NCBI GenBank assembly: GCA_003339415.1
Contig: PDHQ01000356.1
Span: forward strand, 1 to 32,331
Source: Ophiocordyceps camponoti-saundersi (nom. inval.)
Lineage: Eukaryota > Ascomycota > Sordariomycetes > Hypocreales > Ophiocordycipitaceae
Reading direction: 5' to 3'
DNA: 32,331 bases
Shown: positions 1 through 9,300 of the stretch, piece by piece
Position numbering within the stretch: position 1 is the stretch's first letter
Layout: each line of letters opens with the position of its first letter
Translations under genes and position numbers: made by a program
Notes under the pieces: model-generated
Seen by the model: the letters and a program-made list of their open reading frames with translations, nothing else
Told to the model about the DNA's origin: nothing
Database searches by the model: none

Positions 1-60
1 AAGTCTAAAAGCAAAGTAAAAGACTTGAAAAACCTCTATTATTATAAGGAATAATTCTTA

Positions 61-3000
61 TTAGCCTAATAGAAGGCGGCGGAATTTATTAAATTTACTA
101 GTAGGTAGTTCCTTAGTAAATATATCTGCTATATTATCTTCTAACCTTATATAATATATCTGTATTTTATTATTTCTTATATTATCCCTTGTAAAGAAGT
201 AAGCTAAGTCTATATACTTAGTTCTTTTATGAAATTTAGGATTTTCTGCTAATTTAATAGCTGCCTGATTATCTGTAAGTATAGGAGGTATAGTGTTAAT
301 TATATCTATATTTAATAGCTAATTTATAGTTAAAAATAACCTTTATATATATAAAGCTTCTTTAGTAGCTTCTTTAAGGCCTATAAACTCTGCTTCGCAG
401 GTAGATAAAGCTATAGATTTTTGTTTCTCACAGCCCCAGCTTATTAAATTATTATATATATAAAAACAGTAACCGGATATAGATTTACGGTCTGTTAAAT
501 CAGAAGCCTAGCTAGTATCTATTAAACCTCTTATAAAATTATTATTAAAAGGGATATTATAATTATAAGTTAGTTTTAAATCGGGATATTTATTTAAGTA
601 TTTCCAGATTATATTTAAAGCAGATATATATATAATATCCGGCTTAGAAGTAAATCTAGCATAAGAAATTATAGCATATAATATATTAGGTCTTGTTTTT
701 ATAGCAGGATATAAAAGGGAGCCTATTTCCTTCTAATATTGTAAAATAATATCTTTTCTAGGTTCTATAGTAGCCTTTTTAAGCTTAATACTAGGTTTAG
801 AAGGTATTTCAGACGTCCCTAAAGACTCTTTATTATACTCTTTTATTTTATTCCTTATATATTTTTCCTAAGAGATATATAGTATTTTATTTGCTCTGTT
901 TATATTTATATTTATACCTAGAAAGTCTTCTAAATTTCCTAAGTCTTGTAAGGCTAGGTTTTTTCCTATTTAGCTAAATAGATTATTTATTATTTTTTCC
1001 GTAGCCCCTATAACTAGGAAGTCGTCCACGTAGATAGCTATAGCTATATTTTTATTTATATATATAAAAACCCCTTCGTCTATAGATAAGGCTTTAAAGC
1101 CTACTTTTTCGAGAGTATTAGATAGGTAGTTATACTAGAGCTTAGGACTTTATTTTAAGCCGTATAATGCTTTCTTTAATTTTATTATAAGGTTTTTATT
1201 ATCTTTATATAAAGGATATTGTTTATTATAATATTATTTTATTATATAACCTTTAAAGCCTTTTGGAAATTTTACGTAGATATCTATATCTATATCTGCG
1301 TAAATAAAGGCATTTTTTATATCGTATTATTTAATAAGCTAGCTATTTTTAACTGCTATATTTAAAAGAATTCTTATAGATTTAGGCCTTATAGTTATAG
1401 AAAAGGTATCTATATAATCTAATCCTTATATCTAGTTAAAACCTTGAATAACGAATCTAGATTTATATTTTAATATATTATTATTATTATCTTTCTTTAT
1501 TTTATAGACCCAGCGGCTTCCTAAAGCCTCCCTGTCCTTCGGAAGGTCTGTTATTTCCTAGGTTTTTTATCTTATTAATTCTTCTAATTCTAGAAGTATC
1601 GATTTATTCCATTCTTCAGCTTCTAAGCTTTTTATAGCCTGTTTATAATTTTTAGGCTCTAAAGGATCTGTATTTTCTAGAATATATAATATTAGTTCTG
1701 AGTTTGTATTTATTATAGTATTTATTTCGGGGTATTCTTTATATTCGTTATAAAACTCTGCCGGCTTTCTAGGTAGCTATATTTCGACTCGAGTCTTAAG
1801 ATCCTTACTATTATTATTATTATTATTATTATTATTTAAAGAGTCTTATTCTTTATCTTCTTTATTATTTATTTCTTCCCTTTATTTAGGTATTTTATTA
1901 AAGGAAGGTATAGTATTAAAATTAAGGTCTTTATAGTTATTATTATTATTTATAAAGTTATTTTCTAAAATAGTTATATCTCGTGAAATAATAACCTTTC
2001 TTCTTGAAAAGTCCCAGATTTTATAAGCGTTTTTAGAATAACCTATTATAATACCTTTAAACGCTCTTATTTCTAGCTTATCTATAGGCTATTTATTTTT
2101 ATAGTATATTATACTGCCGAAGACTTTTATATTATCTATTTCTAAAAGTAGTAAGGGTTTATTATATTTTTTTTCTAAAGGGCTATAGCCTAAAGAAGTA
2201 TAATAAGACCTATTATATATATATATAGCAGCTAAAACAGCTTCCCCCTAAAGGTATTTAGGTAGGTTAGCCGTATATAATATAGCCCGTGCTTTATTTA
2301 AAATAGTACGATTTATTCGTTCTATTCTACCGTTAGGTTCTGGGGTATTTTCAGGACTTATATTATATTTTATACCGTTTTTAATATAGTAGTCTCTTAT
2401 AGGGTATATAAATTCTTTAGCGTTATCTAAAAAGACCTTTTTTATAGTAGTCTTATTATTATTATTTTCTAGTAAGGCTTTTATTTCTAGAAATTTATTA
2501 AATGCTTCTAATTTCTCTTTTAAAAGAGATATATAAAGTTCCCTACTATATATATCTATAAAGGTAATAAAGTACCTATATTTATTATATATAGGAGTGC
2601 TTATCGGGCCCCAGATATCTATAACTATTTTATCTAGGTATTTATAGTCCTTTTTAAAAGCTTGCTTATTTACTTTATTCGTAGCTTTTGCTTTTATATA
2701 GATTTTACAGTTTATTACTTTATTTTTATCTTCTTTGCTAATAATAGCTTTATTATTATATCTTTTTATTATTTTAATTAAAGAACGTAAAGATAGATAC
2801 CCTAATCGAAGGTGCTAGAGGTATATATCTATTTTTTCCTTTTTATTCTTTAATTATATTATATTATTTATTGCATTTTTAAGTCCTATAAATTTAACCC
2901 TCTTTCCTTTTTATATAGAGAGAGGTAAATAATAGAGGCCTCCCTTTATTATAGCTATTACTATAAGCTTATTTTTAAGGTTATATAAAGAGAGTATATT

Positions 3001-4350
3001 ATTATTTATAATAGTAATTATTTTCTTTAAGCAGGACTAGCTTATAATATTAACGCCTAATTCGGGTATAAAAAGGTAGTCTTTTAATATAGACTTTTTA
3101 TCTAAGCTAGGGAATTTAAATATTAAGTCCCCGGACCTATAAACCTTAATATAAGATACTTTACCCTAATTAACTCTAATATTTATATCTTTATAATTAG
3201 ATAATAAAGCTTTATCTGCAATAATATACTTTATTATACCTATATCGTGTATAAAATACGTATATTTTTTACTATCTAAAGAGCTATTTATATATAAAGA
3301 CTATATTTTTAGCAGTATTTGCTATATAGCGTTATAAGAAGTCTTTAAAGCTCCTATAAAATTATTAGAGTTATTTATAGCGTTATTTATTATATTATAG
3401 CATACCTTAGCCTCTAATTTATCTTCTTCTTTAGTATTAGAGTCTATTTCTACTACCCTTCCGGGCGTAGGGGCCGAAGGAATATCTATTTCTATAGGTG
3501 CCGTATTTATATCTATTATTATAAAGATTTTCTTCGGTTTATCGGCTTCTATAGGCTTTATATCTGAAAAGCCGAAGGTACCGTGGCTTTTCCGTAGAGG
3601 CTTCTTTAAGGGCTTCTTTATTACCCTATTTTCCTTAGGCTTAAAGCCTTTAGGGGCCTTTTCCGGGTGAAGGAAATAGCAGTCCTTATCGAAGTGCCCG
3701 GGGAGTTTATAGTAGGCATATTTAAAAGCCTTTTTCTATTTTTTCCAAGGTTTCTTCGTAGCTAAAAAGGCTTAAGCCTCTTCCTCCGGGTTATTAGACT
3801 TATAGCGTTTAGCTTCGTCTAGTATATTAGCAAATAACTTGCCTAGATTATAAGACCCTTCGTTATTTCGTAGGTCTTAAGTTATATACGTTATAAAGCC
3901 CTAAAAAGGCTCTGAAAGGTTATTTAAAACCTACGTTATAAGGACTATTTTAGGAATTATAATATCCTTAGCTTTAAGCTCTTCCTAGATAGCTTTAGTG
4001 CGATTTAGGTAATCCTCTATATTATAAGGCGTAGCCTTGCCTATTTCTAGTAGTTCCTTAGTTAAAAGGAAATTACTAGTAAAAGAAACGGGGTTATAAA
4101 GGTCCTTAAGCTTATCCTAGGCCTCTATTATAAAGCGTAAGTGTATTATCTAGGTAAGGGGCCTATCTTTAAGCTGAAGCCTTATAAGGGCTAAAGCCTC
4201 CTCTATTTTATTATAGGCTATAGTGCCTAGAGCCCCCTAAAGTTTTTCCCTAATTAAAAGGGAGTCTATTCTCAAAGCCTAGTGCGTATAATTAGCTAAG
4301 CCTGAAAGCTTTGCAAAAAGGTATTTTTTAGCGTTGCCTATAATTAGTCG
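61..4350 (-). pseudogene. Copia gag-pol polyprotein, RIP-inactivated
   Basis: About 1,430 codons, the usual length for a Copia polyprotein, lie in one minus-strand frame: landmarks at 4314, 3681, 2613, 2016, 1032 and 63 share the same phase. The gag section (about 4350-3400) has the Copia gag pattern ending in a zinc knuckle near 3670-3710, whose first two Cys are now Tyr (YAYY before KLPGHFDKDC). The protease region (about 3240-3290) keeps Asp (LDS) but has lost the following Gly. Integrase (about 2850-2270) shows HLRLGYLS, DIWGPI, a DN.KEF block and NGRIERINRT, so the DDE residues remain. The post-integrase motif KGIIIGYSKNAYKIWDF is at about 2050-2010. Reverse transcriptase carries YVDDFLVIG, with YVDD at 1021-1032. 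RNase H (about 500-90) shows LTDNQAAIKLAENPKFHKRT and IADIFTKEL. Many TAG/TAA codons interrupt the frame, and no start ATG remains at the gag end. Confidence 0.88.
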
Positions 4351-4505
4351 ATGAGGGAATTTTTTGAGGAAAAGTGGGTCTGATAGCTAAAAAGCGCCGA
4401 AGAAGAGAATTCGAAAGAGGTAATTTGAGGTGTGGAAATATGAGAGGAAGGGGGTAAAAAAGAGGATTAAAATATAAAGGTATCCCGAGTTAGTAAGCTA
4501 AACCC

Positions 4506-4517
4506 GGGCTCATAACC
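4506..4517 (-). other. Primer-binding site candidate, initiator tRNA-Met anticodon arm
   Basis: The plus strand reads GGGCTCATAACC followed by an AAAGG-like stretch. That matches the anticodon stem-loop (CAT anticodon) of fungal initiator tRNA-Met as I recall it. The element is on the minus strand, so its sense strand is complementary to the tRNA, as a primer site must be, and the site lies just 5' of gag. Drosophila copia is known to prime from an internal cut of initiator tRNA in this same arm. The match is short and was made from memory, so it is probable rather than certain. Confidence 0.5.
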
Positions 4518-4745
4518 TCAAAAGGTTATATATAGTGGAAATAAATAGTAACGGATTGGGAAAAAATATCACGTGATAGAGTAAGAAGAGAGGTATCACG
4601 TGATAGTTAAATAGAGGAAAAAGATAAAGAATTAGAGGCAGGAGAGGTGATTAAATTATAAGTATAAGATAATAATACTATACAAGTAGGTAGGAAAACC
4701 CTCCTTCTTTTATAGACAATTTCTCAGTAACGAAGGTACTTTCTA
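4518..4745 (-). repeat. Probable 5' LTR of the Copia element, limits unresolved
   Basis: This stretch lies upstream of the primer-binding site in element sense, where the 5' LTR must be. It contains two copies of the palindrome TATCACGTGATA and, in element sense near its outer end, a TATAAAAG box (plus-strand cttttata near 4708-4715). No second LTR is available for comparison, so both limits are guesses. Confidence 0.35.
4567..4605. repeat. Two 12-bp palindromes, TATCACGTGATA
   Basis: Perfect palindromes TATCACGTGATA occur at 4567-4578 and 4594-4605, 27 bp apart centre to centre. They contain the E-box core CACGTG, which is bound by fungal bHLH factors. They sit in the presumed Copia LTR, so a promoter role is possible but not shown. 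Each keeps a CpA and a TpG step although such steps are scarce around it. Confidence 0.6.
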
Positions 4746-4927
4746 AGATACTTCCAAGTCCTCGGATATAGTACTCTAACGTAGCTGTAAGACCTTCCTT
4801 TCCCCTTGTTTATAGGTATTTTCCTTCTTTTATTATTTAACTTAGAAGATCGAGGATTTGCGGTGAGACTTGTGTGTGATGCACACGATCGAGGCTTATG
4901 CGCGCGCTTAGGCCGCGTACGCTTAGG

Positions 4928-5014
4928 CCCTATAAGCGCTATACGTGAGACCCTATAAGCGCTATATAACAGGCGCTATAGGGCCTATGCGACAGGCGTT
5001 ATAGGGCATATGCG
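4928..5014. repeat. 23-bp-period direct repeats forming an inverted pair
   Basis: CCCTATAAGCGCTATA occurs at 4928-4943 and again at 4951-4966, a spacing of 23 bp. It is followed by two 23-base units at 4969-4991 and 4992-5014 (core AGGCGCTATAGGGC / AGGCGTTATAGGGC), which differ at two positions and are roughly the reverse complement of the first pair. The block could therefore fold as a double hairpin. It lies in an island (about 4680-5045) with more CpA/TpG than the surroundings, rich in GCGC and TATA. I see no coding frame. It may be the edge of an inserted short element or a small satellite. Confidence 0.6.
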
Positions 5015-5045
5015 TGCGCTATAGTGGGCCCTGGTGTGTACGGCT

Positions 5046-5553
5046 TATTCCTCTTTTATACTATATATCTTAGGCTATATTATAGGCTTATTTCTTATCT
5101 GATTAAGATAAGAAAATATATATTATATAGCGTTTTAAAAGGGCTTTAATATAATATAAATATTACCTTATAAAACTTGCTTAAAGTATTTATAAATAAT
5201 TATATAAGCCTATTATAGCTGTATTTTTATATTTACTCTTATACCTTTTTAGTAAATTCTTTCTAGCTTATTATACCCCGCCCCCCTCCTATCCTTATCT
5301 TTCCTCTTATTATTATAGCGCGTTTAGCGTATTTTATTACTTTTCTTCCTCCTTAATATCGTTAGCTAACTACGCTTAGCTTAAATTATTATAGCTATAT
5401 AAGAGTATATTAGGCCCGGATATTAATACGCTATACGAGTAATTATAACTTTTAGTTATAAGTAATAATAACTATAGCGGCTAATTTTACTTAGCTAAAG
5501 CGTAATAAGGAGCGCGGGGCGGCGATAATAAGGCGGCGAGGTTAGTAAGGGCT
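5046..5553. other. AT-rich intergenic stretch, no gene seen
   Basis: RIP-like sequence without a sustained reading frame, between the repeat block and the chromovirus 5' LTR. A small hairpin-capable sequence, CTTATCtgattaaGATAAG, lies near 5096-5114. Nothing else was recognised. Confidence 0.5.
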
Positions 5554-6161
5554 ATTAATACGGGACGTGTAATAACACCCTTACAAATCGCCTAACCTCT
5601 TATAATATTTCCCTAGGATTTCCTAGGATTTCCCGCCTTAGGATTTCACTCGGATTTCCCCTAGAAACTTTATCACCTTTACGCTTAGGAAATCACTAGG
5701 ATTTCCTCTTAGGATTTCTCTGCAATAACTCTTAGGATTTTACTAAGATTTCTAGTGGGATCTAGCATTAAAATACACCTCTAGAAATCTCCGGATTTTA
5801 CTAGGAAATCCCCGTGCGTTAGGAAATCACCGCGCACTAGGAAATCTCCATTTCACTAATATACTCGGAAATCACCGTGAAATCCCCTTAGGTAAATACC
5901 TTTAGGATTATACTAGGAAATCTTCCTTAAGCTCCTAGCTATATAATTAGCCTAATATTCCTTTAGGTAGTAATTTAGATTCTTTTATAGTTACTATTTT
6001 AATTCTTAAAAGACTCTTACCTATACTTATACCTTTTATAATAGCTATTCTATAATCTTATAATTAGTAGCTAGCCTATCTCCCTTTCCTATATACTATA
6101 TCTAGTAGCTAGCCTAGCATATACGACCACTAGTAGATTATACGTATAAGCGCATATTAAC
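5554..6161 (+). repeat. 5' LTR of the chromovirus
   Basis: Aligned by eye with 15140-15747: both copies are 608 bases, need no gaps, and differ at 24 positions, all transitions. Outer sequence is ATTAATACGGG and inner end CATATTAAC. About 5600-5930 is packed with a GGATTTC motif in both orientations. Confidence 0.92.
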
Positions 6162-6173
6162 TAGTAGCAATTC
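6162..6173 (+). other. Primer-binding site candidate of the chromovirus
   Basis: TAGTAGCAATTC directly abuts the LTR end. Primer sites complementary to a tRNA 3' end begin with TGG, and TGG to TAG is the expected RIP change on the opposite strand (CCA to CTA). I could not assign the tRNA isotype. Confidence 0.35.
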
Positions 6174-6332
6174 TACGTTTTACTAACTTATAGATCTTTA
6201 GCTATCGAGGTAGTAAGTCGGACCCGAAACGTTTTTCACTAACTAAACTTTATAAGCGTAGATCTTTAGCTTAGAAGAAAGCTTCACCACGTTTATTACT
6301 TAACCCTAGCTATATACTATTTCTTTACCCCT

Positions 6333-9300
6333 AAACTCCTTAAGGTAATCGAGGAAGAAGTTATAGCTAGGAAAGAAGAAGCTCGTGCTTTTAATACTTA
6401 TAAAGTAGCAAAGAAACCTTACCCCTTCTAAGGCAAATTTCCTCCTTTATAATACGGGGAAATAAGGCCGGTTTAAAAATACTCACTATATTAGGACAAT
6501 CCCTAAGGAACTAGGTTACCTACTGCGATCGAACTTTTCCTAACTAATCTAAACGTTATAGTAGACCGTAATCGATTATTTAAACGAGTAAATTAACTAA
6601 GGTATACGTCTAATAGTATCCCTTACTTACCTAGAATTCCCCTAGAAAACTAGCCACCCCTTATTTAAGAATACCTTCGAACTATAAGTAATACCGAAGG
6701 AAAAGGTAAGCAGCCTGCTTCACCGGCAGAAGGTGAGGAAAATACCGGAGTCCCCTTTTAGGAAGAAGGTAAGGAGGAAACCTCCTTTTAGGATAAAGGT
6801 AAGAAAACCTCTACGCTATAAAAATCCTCTCTAAAAAGAGAACCGTCTGCCCTAAGGAAGAATACCTCGACGAGGTAGTATTTTCTAGATCCTCTTATAA
6901 CGTTATTTAATTCCGGAAGACCTCCTCCACCTTCCGCGGAAGAGGAAAAAATAGCACGGATAGTTAATAACGTGCTCTACTCCTATAGTATTATACCTTA
7001 GAACCCAGATTACCCTAGATATATTAACCTAGACGATAATCTACGATTATATAATCGATTAAAATCGCAGAAACCGTCTAGATAATAAGTTAGGTTACGA
7101 GCCGAAGATATCGGACGGTTTAAGCTTACTAGTGCTTTTAATACTACCTTCGATTAGATTAAAGAAACTAATCGAACTATCGTTTACCGGAGTGTTAACC
7201 GATTTATAGACGCTCTAAAACGGGTTGCCGCCTAAAGCGAGGATTACGCAGATAAACTCGCATAACTTATTCCCTCTCTTCTTCGGGGTTATACTATAGA
7301 ATAGTATTCCGGAGATCTAGACCCCTAAATTAGATTAGAACTAACTTTTCCCGGTCTGGGAATCTAAGGATAGGTGAAAGCCCTTTAGAAAAGGTTTGCT
7401 ATCCGACCTAATATTACCGCTCTTACTATATAAAAATAGAGCTTTATATCTTAGGATATACTCGCTAGAAAAGACTTCCGATTATAGGTATCTAAGATAA
7501 AAAGAATAGCTTAAGCAGCCCTTTATCCCGAATAATCTATACTAATAATTATCTTTTCCTAACTCGATATCTTTCTCTAAGAAACTTTCCGATAGCTAAC
7601 TAGCGAAGATACCTTAGATAACTAGGTATATAAATACGAATAACTTATTCCGAACCTCTAAACTAAGCTAACTAGAGGAACTTAGGGCAATCTGTAGAAC
7701 GATGCTGCTTAGTATATAGCTTTAGGTAAGTTACCTCGACGTGAACGTAAGGTAAATAATTCCGAGGAGAAATCCTCGTAAAATCCGGACTACCGACCGG
7801 ATCGTAGACTAAACGACTTCCCTAGAAAGCTAATAGATAATACCCGGAAACCTTTCGATAAGAATATCAAGTTTAAGGTAAAGATAAAATAGCCTTTCCT
7901 AAAGAAAAACGGAGAAGGCTTAAAAGGTAATCCTATCCTTATTAATCTTACTTACGAACTTGCCGAATAAGATCCTAATACCGACGGAGTCTTCACAATC
8001 TTTTCCGAGATACGTAATATAATCCTTAACGTCTTAGAACATAATCCGGATAATAAAACCGACTTATCTAAATTATCTAAGGCCGAAAAGGATAAGTGAC
8101 TAGCCGACGACTTATATTATCTTATTTCGGATCCTAAGAAGTATAAGATAAAACCTCTTAATATTATTAGAGACCTCCTTCCTAAAGACCTTCCTATTAT
8201 CGAAGCTACTCCTTAGATAACTAATTTTCCTCTAAAATAAGTTTCCCGTTTTTCCTATACGAAGATTTTAGTATTCGGTAAAAACGGACTATCTAACGCT
8301 ATAGAAATATATATCGATACTAGAGTAGATAGATCCCTTATTAGGAAGGACTTACTTAATAGGTTCGATAACGTTAACTATAATCTAATAATAGTTCGTA
8401 GCTTAAATAGTATCGGATTAGCCTTAACTTGCGGTTAGGCTACCTTCACTTTATATATTATCGGCAAAATCGACGGTAAGTTTTACGTTAGTAAGTTTAA
8501 AGCTAGCGCTTAGGTTATCGAGTATCTTCCTACCGGAGTTCTATTAGGATAAGGATTCTTAATCCCTTATAGAATCGATATTCTTAACTCTCGATAAGAG
8601 CTTTAGATTTAACTTTACGGAGGAATACGTGTCGAATACTATTCTACTCGTAGAGGACCAGCTATTCGTAAACGTATAATAGCCGCTTTAGCAATAATAA
8701 TCCCTCCTCTTTTAATAGGCACGATTCTAGCATTAATTAGAGATCCTCCTAAGAATCGCGACCTTATCTTCTTCCCCGACTCTTATTTCCTCTTAGGTTT
8801 AATTATTCGCAACTACTTCTATTTAACTATCTTTAACTTAAGCAATAAACTAATCTCTTTTAAACGAAAAGAAAAGGTTAGTATTATACTAGATCTTAAC
8901 GATTAATTTTCTTTTATAATCCCTTAATAAATTACTAAGAAAGATACCTCGGATAACCCCGATAAACGTTTAACGCTAGATTCTCTTTTAGACTAAATAA
9001 TATTATCTAAAGAAACTAACACCGACTTACCTCCTATTAATATCCCGGACCTAAGTTAACCCTATCGGTTAGGTATCTCTAAGACACCCGATATCCCGGA
9101 AATCGAAGGAGAATACGGCGTTAAAATCTATATACTAGATCCTTAGTTATCCGGAAAGGTGAAACAACTTTGCAATTCCCTTCCGAAACTCTAAGAAGAC
9201 ACTAGGCTAATTAATCTGCCCCCCGAGCGGTATCTGAAGATCCCCCTCGTTAATAATTAGCACGAGAAAAAACTTAGTTTGCGTCCCTATCTACTAAATA

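Larger units (their letters stand above)
1..4745 (-). mobile_element. Ty1/Copia LTR retrotransposon, RIP-degraded, 3' LTR outside window
   Basis: Domain order read on the minus strand is gag, protease, integrase, reverse transcriptase, RNase H, which is diagnostic of Ty1/Copia; Ty3/Gypsy has integrase last. The coding part fills about 61-4350. A primer-binding site candidate lies at 4506-4517, just upstream of gag in element sense, so the 5' LTR should start near 4520 and run to roughly 4745. Only about 60 bases remain downstream of the pol stop before the window begins, so the 3' LTR is not visible and no LTR comparison is possible. The right boundary is approximate: sequence composition changes around 4680-4750, but I could not define TG/CA ends or a target-site duplication. 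Confidence 0.85.

Noticed and set aside
4506..4530. Possible tRNA-Met gene
   Set aside because: Only the anticodon arm matches; D-arm, T-arm and acceptor are absent, and the position fits a primer-binding site.
5600..5930. CRISPR-like array
   Set aside because: The GGATTTC copies are short, irregularly spaced and in both orientations, inside a eukaryotic LTR.
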